Positions 1 to 5,754 of a DNA stretch of 7,474 nucleotides are shown here, piece after piece (the first letter of the stretch is position 1; every line of letters begins with the position of its first letter). The notes under the pieces are model-generated. The model saw nothing but the letters and a program-made list of their open reading frames with translations. It was not told where the DNA came from and ran no database searches. The position numbers and the translations under genes are program-made. This DNA is from Candidatus Intestinimonas stercorigallinarum (GTDB taxonomy: Bacteria > Bacillota > Clostridia > Oscillospirales > Oscillospiraceae). The stretch spans positions 1 through 7,474 of the forward strand of contig DXDV01000295.1 of assembly GCA_019115345.1 (NCBI GenBank), read 5' to 3'.

Positions 1-361
1 GAATATCGTCTGGGGCAAACAGGTGGTCAGAGCGTCCAGAAAGTACCTCAGCGGCGCTCAGAGCGTCCACAGCGGTCTTATATGGGGAATTACCCATGTC
101 ATCATAACGGCTCTCTGAGGCCCTTATACACGCCTCCTGAGAGGCTTCACTCATAAGTCCGTAGACAATAGAAGCAAGCTCCCCACGGGTAATCTGTTCC
201 TGAGCTGGAACAAAGCGTTCCAGGACTGGCAGAAGCTCTGCTGCTAATTTCCCCTCCAAGGTCGCTTTGCCGTAAGACAAAGTTTCTACTGCAATTTCTT
301 CGTCAGATTCTTCCGGCTCTTTTTCTACCGTATGTTCCACAATTACAATATGGGACCCAAT
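1..361 (-). CDS. SLH-domain surface protein, fragment without its N-terminus
   Basis: The minus strand is open from a TGA at 362-364 through the left window edge. The translation has an acidic stretch (VEKEPEESDEEIAVE), then the end of one S-layer homology unit (QITRGELASIVYGLM) and most of a second (YDDMGNSPYKTAVDALSAAE, then SGRSDHLFAPDDI). SLH units anchor proteins non-covalently to cell-wall polysaccharide, so the intact protein should be exported. Here no signal peptide precedes the acidic stretch. The only plausible start is a GTG at 340, with no Shine-Dalgarno sequence. The gene therefore seems cut off at its 5' end close to 340-365, while its 3' end lies outside the window. Base composition is clearly less GC-rich than the rest of the window. 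The SLH call is fairly firm; what the whole protein does is unknown. Confidence 0.68.
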   Translation of the reverse strand, partial: MGSHIVIVEHTVEKEPEESDEEIAVETLSYGKATLEGKLAAELLPVLERFVPAQEQITRGELASIVYGLMSEASQEACIRASESRYDDMGNSPYKTAVDALSAAEVLSGRSDHLFAPDDI

Positions 362-2335
362 TCACCCATTCACGGCCTGACCGAAGCGGAGGTCAGGCGT
401 CTGCGGGAGACGGGAGGCGGCAACGCCCCGCCACCCCCCATCACCAAGCCCACCGGTCAGATCATCCGGGAGCATGTATGCACCCTGTTCAATCTGTTCA
501 ACGTCCTCATCGCCCTGGCCCTGGCGGCGGTGGGGGCCTGGACCAACCTGCTGTTCATCTTCATCATCGCCCTGAACACCCTCATCGGCATCGCCCAGGA
601 GCTCCACGCCAAGCGCCTGGTGGAGCGGATCGCCGTCCTCACCGCCCCCAAGGCCCGCGCCCTGCGGGACGGCGAGACCCGGGCGCTGCCGGTGGAGGAG
701 CTGGTGCTGGGGGACGTGATCGTCCTGGAGCGGGGGGCGCAGGTCCCAGCGGACGCCCTGGTGCTGGAGGGCGGGGTGGAGACCGACGAGTCTCTGCTCA
801 CCGGGGAGTCCACCCCGGTGGGGAAGGGGCCGGGTGACGAGCTGCTCTCGGGCAGCGCGGTGGTCTCCGGGGCCTGCGTGGCCCGGGTGGTGCGGGTGGG
901 AGCGGACAACTACGCCGCCCGCCTCACCCAGGAGGCCAAAGCCGCCGCGCCGGACCACTCGGAGCTGATGACCTCCATGGGGAAGGTGACCCGCTTCACC
1001 GCCTTTCTCATCCCGCCCCTGGGGGCGCTGCTCTTTGTGCAGGCGTACCTCTGGCGGGGCGCGCCCCTCTTCGACGCGGTGACCGCCACCGCCGCCGGTC
1101 TGCTGGGGATGCTCCCCAAGGGGCTGGTGCTCCTCATCACCGTGAGCCTGGCGGTGGGGGTGGCCAAGCTGGCCAAATCCCGGGTGCTGGTGCAGAACCT
1201 CTTTTCCCTGGAGAGCCTGGCCCATGTGGACGTGCTGTGCCTGGACAAGACGGGCACCCTCACCCAGGGAAAGATGCGGGTGGAGCGGGTGGTCCCCCTG
1301 GACAGCCGCCCGCCCCGCCCCCTGGAGGGGCTGATGGGAGCCTTTCTTGCAAACAGCGGCGACAACAACGCCACCTTCCAGGCCCTGCGGGACTATTTCG
1401 GCGCGGAGGACGGCGGTTGGAAGCCCCTCTCCAAGGTCCCCTTCTCCTCCCAGCGGAAGTGGAGCGCCGTGACCTTCCCGGAGCTGGGCACGGTGGTGGT
1501 GGGGGCCCCCGAGCGGATGACGGGCGCCGCCCTCCCGGAGGAGCTGCAAGCGGACATTCAGGCGGGCAGACGGGTGCTGTACGCCGCCCTCACCTCCCAG
1601 CCGGTCCGCCCGGACGGCCCTCTGCCCGAGACGCGCGCGCTGGCCGCCCGGCAGGCCGCCCAGGTGGTGCTGCTGGACTCCGACTTCACCGCCCTGCCCT
1701 CCATCCTGCTGGAGGGCCGCCGGGTGGTGAACAACATGACCCGGGTGGCGGGGGTGTTCTTCGTCAAGACCATCTACTCCGCCCTCCTCTCCCTGCTTTG
1801 CGTCCTGACCAACCTGCCCTTCCCCCTCATCCCCATCCAGGTGACCCTCATCGACCTGTTTATTGAGGCCTATCCCGCCTTTTTCCAGTCCTTTGTCCCC
1901 GACGGGCGGAAGCTCACGGCCCGGTTTCTGCCCTTCGTCCTGCGCCGCGCCCTGCCCAACGCCATCGCCATCCTGCTCTCGTCGGCGGCCCTGCTGCTGG
2001 GCGGAGAGGCCCTGGGGCTCCCCACCGGGCAGCTTCCCCTGGCCCTCTATCTGGTCATCGGCGCAGTGGAGGCGGAGGCCCTGCTGAAGTCCTGCCTCCC
2101 CATGACGCCCCTGCGGAGGTTCCTGTTCGTCACCGCCTCCGCCGGCTTCTTCTGCGCGGCAGTGCTCTTCCACGCCGTCCTGTCCCTGCCGCCCCTCCTG
2201 CCAGAGACGGTCCCCGCCGTGCTGCTGCTCTCCGCCCTCTCCATCCTGGCCGAGCGGCTGTGCGCCTGGGGGCTGAGGCATCTCCCCCGGCTGGGGGACG
2301 GGGAGGCGGAATATCTGAAATTTCCCTGCGCCTGA
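332..2335 (+). CDS. CtpE-like cation P-type ATPase lacking part of the P domain, probably non-functional
   Basis: The 667-residue product has the order of a P-type cation pump. It has two membrane helices (about 50-90), the actuator motif TGES (157-160), helices 3-4 with PKGL (262-265), the phosphorylation motif DKTGT (D305), a short nucleotide-binding part (KWSAVTF, VVVGAPERM), then a C-terminal set of helices from about 475. The EGRRVVNNMTRVAG and KTIYSALL segments resemble the CtpE branch, linked to calcium uptake in mycobacteria; the substrate here is inferred. The text passes from RPDGPLPET (to residue 434) straight into ARQAAQVVLLDSDF. Family members carry roughly 110-130 residues between these points, including the KVISGDN and TGDGVND motifs needed for hydrolysis. 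The gap is in frame. Neither ATG 332 nor ATG 350 has a Shine-Dalgarno sequence; 350 gives a more family-like N-terminus. It is convergent with the MATE gene. The family call is secure, but activity is doubtful. Confidence 0.85.
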   Translation: MFHNYNMGPNSPIHGLTEAEVRRLRETGGGNAPPPPITKPTGQIIREHVCTLFNLFNVLIALALAAVGAWTNLLFIFIIALNTLIGIAQELHAKRLVERIAVLTAPKARALRDGETRALPVEELVLGDVIVLERGAQVPADALVLEGGVETDESLLTGESTPVGKGPGDELLSGSAVVSGACVARVVRVGADNYAARLTQEAKAAAPDHSELMTSMGKVTRFTAFLIPPLGALLFVQAYLWRGAPLFDAVTATAAGLLGMLPKGLVLLITVSLAVGVAKLAKSRVLVQNLFSLESLAHVDVLCLDKTGTLTQGKMRVERVVPLDSRPPRPLEGLMGAFLANSGDNNATFQALRDYFGAEDGGWKPLSKVPFSSQRKWSAVTFPELGTVVVGAPERMTGAALPEELQADIQAGRRVLYAALTSQPVRPDGPLPETRALAARQAAQVVLLDSDFTALPSILLEGRRVVNNMTRVAGVFFVKTIYSALLSLLCVLTNLPFPLIPIQVTLIDLFIEAYPAFFQSFVPDGRKLTARFLPFVLRRALPNAIAILLSSAALLLGGEALGLPTGQLPLALYLVIGAVEAEALLKSCLPMTPLRRFLFVTASAGFFCAAVLFHAVLSLPPLLPETVPAVLLLSALSILAERLCAWGLRHLPRLGDGEAEYLKFPCA

Positions 2336-2346
2336 CCCATCCTCAT

Positions 2347-2363
2347 CCCGCCGGCCCGGCGGG
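2347..2363. terminator. Possible bidirectional hairpin between convergent genes
   Basis: A perfect 7-bp stem, CCCGCCG/CGGCGGG, with a 3-nt loop (GCC) lies in the 33-nt gap between the stop codons of the ATPase and MATE genes. The position suits a shared terminator. No T-run follows it on either strand, so it is at best a weak intrinsic terminator, and in such GC-rich DNA it could be chance. Confidence 0.35.
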
Positions 2364-2368
2364 GAGGT

Positions 2369-3748
2369 TTACGCGGTCTCCTCCCGCAGCTTCATAGTCT
2401 GCTCCGTCCCCGCCGCCAGCCGGCGGGCGGAGCGGGTATACAGACCGACCACCAGCAGGGTGGACAGCACATCGGCCACCGGCTGGGCCCAGACCAGGCC
2501 GTCGGCCCCCATAACAGCCTCCAGAAGGAACAGGGCCGGGATATAGATGATGCCCTGGCGGCTGAGGTTGACCACCAGGGCCTCGGTGGCCGCACCCATG
2601 GCCTGGAGGGCGTTGGAGAACACATAGAACACGCCGAAGAGCACACTGGTGGTCAGCAGGATATAGACGAACCGCACCGCATAGTCGTAGGCCTCCGCCT
2701 CGGTGAGGAAGGCGCTGACGATCTGACCGGTGAGGAGGTAGCAGGCCGCCGTCATCACCACGCTCAGGGCCAGGGCGGACCACAGGGAGAAGCGCATGAC
2801 CTTTTGGAAGCGGTCCCGCAGCCCGGCCCCCACGCAGTAGCCCAGAAGGGGCTGGACCCCCTGGCCGAAGCCGATGCACAGCATCCCGGTGATCATGGTC
2901 ACCTTCATGGCCACCCCGATGCCCGCCAGGGCCATGTCCCCGTAGCCCGCCATGCGGCTGTTGACCACGATCTGGGACAGGCTCATAAGGAGGGAGCCCA
3001 GGGAGGCCGGGATGCCGATGGACAGCACGCCGGAGCACACCCCGTCCCCCGCCCGGAAGTCCCGGGGATGGACGCTGAGGGTGGAGCGCCCCCGGAGGAA
3101 ATAGAGGATGTAGTACCCGGCCCCCACCACGTTGCCGATGACGGTGGCGATGGCGGCTCCGGCGATGCCCCAGTCGAAGGTGAGGATCATGATGGGGTCC
3201 AGCACCACGTTGGTCAGATTTCCGATGACCTGGCCCATCATGGCTTTGGTGGACTCTCCCTCCGCCCGGATGACGTTGTTGTAGCAGTTGGCGATGAGGA
3301 CGAAGGGGCCGCAGAGGGCCACGATGGTCAGATAGGTCTTGGTGGGCTCCCAGGTGTCGGCGCTGGCCCCCACCAGGGTGAGGATCGGGTCCATGAACAG
3401 GAGGAACAGCACGGAGAGGACGATCCCCACCCCCACACAGCTCCACATGCAGAAGGAGCACACCTGCCGGGCGTAGTCCCGGCGTCCCTCTCCCATGGCC
3501 CGGGAGATCACCGACGTGCCCCCGATGCCGAAGACGGTGCCCACCGCCATGAAAATGAGAAAGACCGGGGTGGCCAGGGACACCGCCGCCACCAGGATGT
3601 CGTTGTGGGTCTGGCCGATGAAGAAGGTATCCGCCAGGTTGTAGACCAGCACCATGAGCATGGCGGCCATGGCGGGCACGGCGTTCTTCAGCACCGCCCG
3701 GCCCACGGGCATGCTGCGGAAGGCGTCCATCTGATTGGTTTGCGTCAT
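2369..3748 (-). CDS. MATE-family multidrug/cation efflux transporter
   Basis: The 459-residue protein is full length for the MATE family (about 450 residues, 12 membrane helices in two related halves). The first half opens with AVLKNAVPAMAAMLMVLVYN followed by LADTFFIG. Asp40 sits where MATE pumps carry a helix-1 acidic residue involved in cation coupling. A family-typical GFGQGVQPLLGYCVGAG segment lies in the second half. These pumps sit in the cytoplasmic membrane and export organic cations or drugs in exchange for Na+ or H+; the substrate cannot be told from sequence. The ATG at 3748 has an AGGGAG ribosome binding site (3759-3764) 10 nt upstream. A marR gene precedes it on the same strand, as in the mepR-mepA pair of Staphylococcus, but a block of hairpins and a separate candidate promoter lie between them. 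The end is 33 nt from the convergent ATPase stop. I see no damage. Confidence 0.93.
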   Translation of the reverse strand: MTQTNQMDAFRSMPVGRAVLKNAVPAMAAMLMVLVYNLADTFFIGQTHNDILVAAVSLATPVFLIFMAVGTVFGIGGTSVISRAMGEGRRDYARQVCSFCMWSCVGVGIVLSVLFLLFMDPILTLVGASADTWEPTKTYLTIVALCGPFVLIANCYNNVIRAEGESTKAMMGQVIGNLTNVVLDPIMILTFDWGIAGAAIATVIGNVVGAGYYILYFLRGRSTLSVHPRDFRAGDGVCSGVLSIGIPASLGSLLMSLSQIVVNSRMAGYGDMALAGIGVAMKVTMITGMLCIGFGQGVQPLLGYCVGAGLRDRFQKVMRFSLWSALALSVVMTAACYLLTGQIVSAFLTEAEAYDYAVRFVYILLTTSVLFGVFYVFSNALQAMGAATEALVVNLSRQGIIYIPALFLLEAVMGADGLVWAQPVADVLSTLLVVGLYTRSARRLAAGTEQTMKLREETA

Positions 3749-3778
3749 TGTAAAGCATCTCCCTAAATAAAAAGTTCC

Positions 3779-3808
3779 ATATTAATCGCATGCTATTAAA
3801 ATGAGCAA
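3779..3808 (-). promoter_or_regulatory. Candidate promoter of the MATE gene
   Basis: Read on the minus strand, a TTGCTC -35-like hexamer (3803-3808) is followed after 18 bp by TAATAT (3779-3784), about 30 nt before the MATE start codon. Neither box is a close match to the sigma-A consensus, so this is a moderate call. Its best support is position and the palindrome that fills the spacer. Confidence 0.4.
3782..3799. promoter_or_regulatory. 18-bp palindrome, probable repressor operator
   Basis: TTAATCGCATGCTATTAA is an inverted repeat with only one mismatched pair. It lies between the two candidate promoter boxes of the MATE gene, where a bound dimer would block RNA polymerase. Its core GCATGCTAT matches 8 of 9 bases of GCGTGCTAT at the marR -10 region and resembles GCAAGCTAT at the marR -35 region. 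The neighbouring MarR protein is the obvious candidate binder; this is inference. Confidence 0.5.
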
Positions 3809-3816
3809 AACGAAAG

Positions 3817-4049
3817 CGCCGCGTGGACAGGCGCGCACCACAACGCGTATTTCCGCTGAAACGCCAAGGCGTTCAAGATCCATCGGTTTTGCCCAAGATC
3901 CTTGCATTTCCCACGGCGGCATGGGTATGCCACTATATAGGCGAACATATTGCAGCAATGGCGGAACGCTGCCGGCAAACGCCGGGTTCGGCGCTTGTCG
4001 GCAGCATTGCGCGGCTATGGGGCGCGAATCGACCGCTTTGCGGTGATTC
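3817..4049. repeat. Multi-hairpin intergenic element, copy A
   Basis: The 309-bp gap between marR and the MATE gene contains no convincing gene. It is filled mainly by inverted repeats: AACGCC/GGCGTT (3860-3873); CAAGATC/GATCCTTG with one bulge (3874-3880 and 3897-3904); GGCAT/ATGCC (3918-3922 and 3927-3931); an 11-bp stem with one G-T pair (3968-3978 and 3995-4005) capped by a CGCCG/CGGCG stem; and GAATC(g)ACCG/CGGTGATTC with a CTTTG loop (4026-4049). The linker words CCTTGC (3900), CAATGG (3956) and ATTGCGCGGCT (4006) recur in the same order and nearly the same spacing in the block at 7238-7474. The short open frames across it show no coding character. Element boundaries are approximate. 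Confidence 0.6.
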
Positions 4050-4057
4050 TGCAGACA

Positions 4058-4483
4058 TTACTGCAAGGAGTCCCGGACCTTGCGCAGCAGCAGTATAAAA
4101 ATGTCCCGCTCGGCCTCTGTCAGAGACGAGAGCAGCTGTCTCTCCGCCTCTGCCATCCGGGCGTCCGCCGTCCGGCAGCAGCCGGCTCCGGCCTCAGACA
4201 GCCGCACCACCTTCACCCGCCGGTCCTCCGCGTCTCCGAAGCTCTCCACCAGGCCCTTCTGCTCCAGCCGGGACACAATGCCGGCGGCGGTGGACTGGGC
4301 CACGTGAAGGGCCTTCTCCAGCTCCTTCAGCGGCATCTGCCTGTGCTCCGCCCGGTCCAGCATCAGCAGTACCCCTACCTGTGCCATGGTCAGCCCATCG
4401 GCGCGCAGGCTGTTGTTGGCCTGCTTTTCCAGCGCGTCGTGGATCTGCTTGAGCAGCGTTCCGCAGGAATCCTGAATGTCCAA
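4058..4483 (-). CDS. MarR-family transcriptional regulator
   Basis: The product (about 141 residues from the TTG start) has the usual MarR length and layout. An N-terminal helix comes first, then the winged helix-turn-helix LTMAQVGVLLML, MPLKELEKALHVAQSTAAG, IVSRLEQKGLVES, the wing motif DAEDRR followed by VKVVRLSEAG, and C-terminal dimerisation helices. MarR dimers bind palindromes in promoters and let go when they bind a small molecule or are oxidised. Two starts compete in frame: GTG at 4492 and TTG at 4483. AGGAGG (4492-4497) touches the GTG but stands exactly 8 nt before the TTG, so the TTG is preferred. It precedes the MATE gene on the same strand and probably represses both itself and that pump. 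The identity is secure; the target is inferred. Confidence 0.92.
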   Translation of the reverse strand: MDIQDSCGTLLKQIHDALEKQANNSLRADGLTMAQVGVLLMLDRAEHRQMPLKELEKALHVAQSTAAGIVSRLEQKGLVESFGDAEDRRVKVVRLSEAGAGCCRTADARMAEAERQLLSSLTEAERDIFILLLRKVRDSLQ

Positions 4484-4491
4484 TGCCGTCA

Positions 4492-4497
4492 CCTCCT
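4492..4497 (-). promoter_or_regulatory. Ribosome binding site that fixes a TTG start for marR
   Basis: AGGAGG on the minus strand is followed by 8 nt and then TTG (4481-4483). The upstream in-frame GTG (4490-4492) overlaps the last base of this site and could not use it. The spacing therefore favours the TTG start, which shortens the protein by three residues. Confidence 0.7.
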
Positions 4498-4510
4498 CTG
4501 CACATCAAAA

Positions 4511-4539
4511 AGCATAGCACGCTTTCTTTTATAAGTCAA
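4511..4539 (-). promoter_or_regulatory. Sigma-A-type promoter of marR
   Basis: On the minus strand TTGACT (4534-4539) and TATGCT (4511-4516) are separated by exactly 17 bp. The expected transcript start falls a few bases before the AGGAGG site. The related 9-mers GCAAGCTAT (4539-4547) and GCGTGCTAT (4514-4522), 25 bp apart, overlap the two boxes. They are likely operator half sites for autoregulation. Confidence 0.78.
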
Positions 4540-4623
4540 TAGCTTGCTTTTGAATTTTCCCTTTCAGCGGCGCTCCTGCCACGGAGGCACACCAGAGGGG
4601 AGGAGAAACGCTTTGTGCCGCCC

Positions 4624-5037
4624 TCAACCCAGCATGGCCAGCGTTCCGGCCACGATGAGGGCCAGCCCCCAGCCGGAGCGGCGGGTCAGCTTCTCATGGA
4701 ACACCACATAGGAGAAGGCCACCGTCACCAGGATGCTCAGCTTGTCGATGGGGACCACCACGCTGGCGGGGCCGTCCTGGAGGGCCCGGTAGTAGCACAG
4801 CCAGGAGGCCCCGGTGGCAAGGCCGGACAGGACCAGGAACAGCAGGGTCACCCCACCGATGTCCCCGATTTGGTCCTGGGAGCCCACCACAAATACCATC
4901 AGCCACGCGAACGCCAACACCACGATGGTGCGGATGGCGGTAGCCACCGTGGAATCCGTTTTCCGGATGCCGCACTTGGCCAGGATGGCGGTCACTCCGG
5001 CGAAGAAGGCGGAGCCTACCGCAAAGAAGAGCCACAT
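4624..5037 (-). CDS. Half-size EamA (DMT superfamily) transporter
   Basis: This 137-residue, very hydrophobic protein has about five membrane helices (roughly 2-20, 30-50, 62-82, 96-114 and 121-137). The EamA-type segment LCYYRALQDGPASVVVPIDK is followed by FHEKLTRRSGWGLALIVAG. Common EamA transporters carry two such units in about 300 residues; the one-unit form is a known short branch that must act as a dimer or oligomer. It resembles COG2510 from memory. The substrate is unknown. The ATG at 5037 has a GGAG site close upstream. It begins 24 nt after the response-regulator stop on the same strand, so it is probably co-transcribed with the two-component system. I see no good terminator in the gap before the marR promoter. 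The family is fairly sure; a role as target or partner of the signalling pair is inference. Confidence 0.85.
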   Translation of the reverse strand: MWLFFAVGSAFFAGVTAILAKCGIRKTDSTVATAIRTIVVLAFAWLMVFVVGSQDQIGDIGGVTLLFLVLSGLATGASWLCYYRALQDGPASVVVPIDKLSILVTVAFSYVVFHEKLTRRSGWGLALIVAGTLAMLG

Positions 5038-5061
5038 GTTACTCCATCTCTTTTCCGTTTT

Positions 5062-5754
5062 TTATTGGGCCTTGAAGCGGCAGCCCGCCCCCCACACGGT
5101 CTGGATGTACCGCGGATGGGCGGGGTCGGCCTCGATCTTCTCCCGGATGCGGTTGATGTGGACGGCCACGGTGGCGTTGTCCCCCATGGCCTCCAGCCCC
5201 CAGATCTTCTCGTAGAGCTCCTCCCGGCTGAACACCCTGTCCGGGTGGAGCATCAGGAATTGGAGCAGCTCGTATTCCCGGTTCTTCAGCTCCACCTCCC
5301 GTCCGCCCACGAGGACCCGGCGGGTGGCCGTGTTCAGGCTGAGCTCCCCCGCCCGGAGCTCCGGCTTGGCCCTCTGCCCTCCGGCGGTGAGCCGCTCATA
5401 CCGGGCCAGGTGGGCCCGGACCCTGGCCACCAGCACGCTGGGGGAGAAGGGCTTTTCGATATAGTCGTCCGCCCCCAGTCCCAGGCCCCGGATCTTGTCG
5501 ATGTCCTCCCGCCGGGCGGTGACCATGAGGATGGGCACGTCGGTCTCCTCCCGCAGCCGCCGGCACACGGAAAACCCGTCCATGCCCGGCAGCATCAGAT
5601 CCAGCAGGATGAGATCGAACGCCCCGTGGAGCCCCCGCTCCAGCCCGGCGACGCCGTCCGGGGCGACCTCCACCTGAAAGCTGTTGAGTTCCAGATAATC
5701 CCGCTCGATGGCGGCGATGTCCCCGTCATCCTCGATGATCAGGATCTTCTGCAT
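5062..5754 (-). CDS. OmpR/PhoB-family response regulator
   Basis: The 230-residue protein starts MQKILIIEDD and has a full receiver domain (about 3-115). It shows the acidic pair D9/D10, the phosphorylated Asp52 in LLDLMLPGMDG, Thr78 in MVTAR and Lys100 in DYIEKPF. It is followed by an OmpR-type winged-helix DNA-binding domain (about 130-228; ELSLNTATRRVLVGG, EYELLQFLMLHPDRVFSREE, the segment NATVAVHINRIREKIE, and YIQTVWGAGCRF). It receives phosphate from the kinase encoded just upstream and binds promoter DNA in the cytoplasm. The ATG at 5754 is supported by AGGAGG (5764-5769) 9 nt upstream; the frame stays open further upstream, but only through kinase coding sequence. Its first 29 nt overlap the 3' end of the kinase gene, a sign of translational coupling. 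The regulon is unknown. All key residues are present. Confidence 0.95.
   Translation of the reverse strand: MQKILIIEDDGDIAAIERDYLELNSFQVEVAPDGVAGLERGLHGAFDLILLDLMLPGMDGFSVCRRLREETDVPILMVTARREDIDKIRGLGLGADDYIEKPFSPSVLVARVRAHLARYERLTAGGQRAKPELRAGELSLNTATRRVLVGGREVELKNREYELLQFLMLHPDRVFSREELYEKIWGLEAMGDNATVAVHINRIREKIEADPAHPRYIQTVWGAGCRFKAQ

Noticed and set aside
362..2281. A 639-codon minus-strand open frame opposite the ATPase gene
   Set aside because: It is Gly/Gln/His-rich with no domain, and arises from the GC-rich third positions of the ATPase gene.
2343..3791. A 482-codon minus-strand frame overlapping the MATE gene in another frame, and a 320-codon plus-strand frame (2804-3766)
   Set aside because: Both have low-complexity Gly/Pro/His/Arg-rich composition without domains. 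The MATE frame is clearly the real one, with 12 helices and a ribosome binding site.
3874..3901. Direct repeat CAAGATCC (3874-3881 and 3894-3901), considered as a CRISPR or iteron seed
   Set aside because: There are only two copies of 8 bp, and they are better explained as arms of one hairpin in the element.
3801..4098. Short plus-strand open frames across the gap between marR and the MATE gene
   Set aside because: They cross several hairpins, have no ribosome binding site and overlap the 3' end of marR.
4561..4623. Possible terminator after the EamA gene
   Set aside because: Only 4-5 bp stems can be formed and no T-run follows, so no terminator call is supported.
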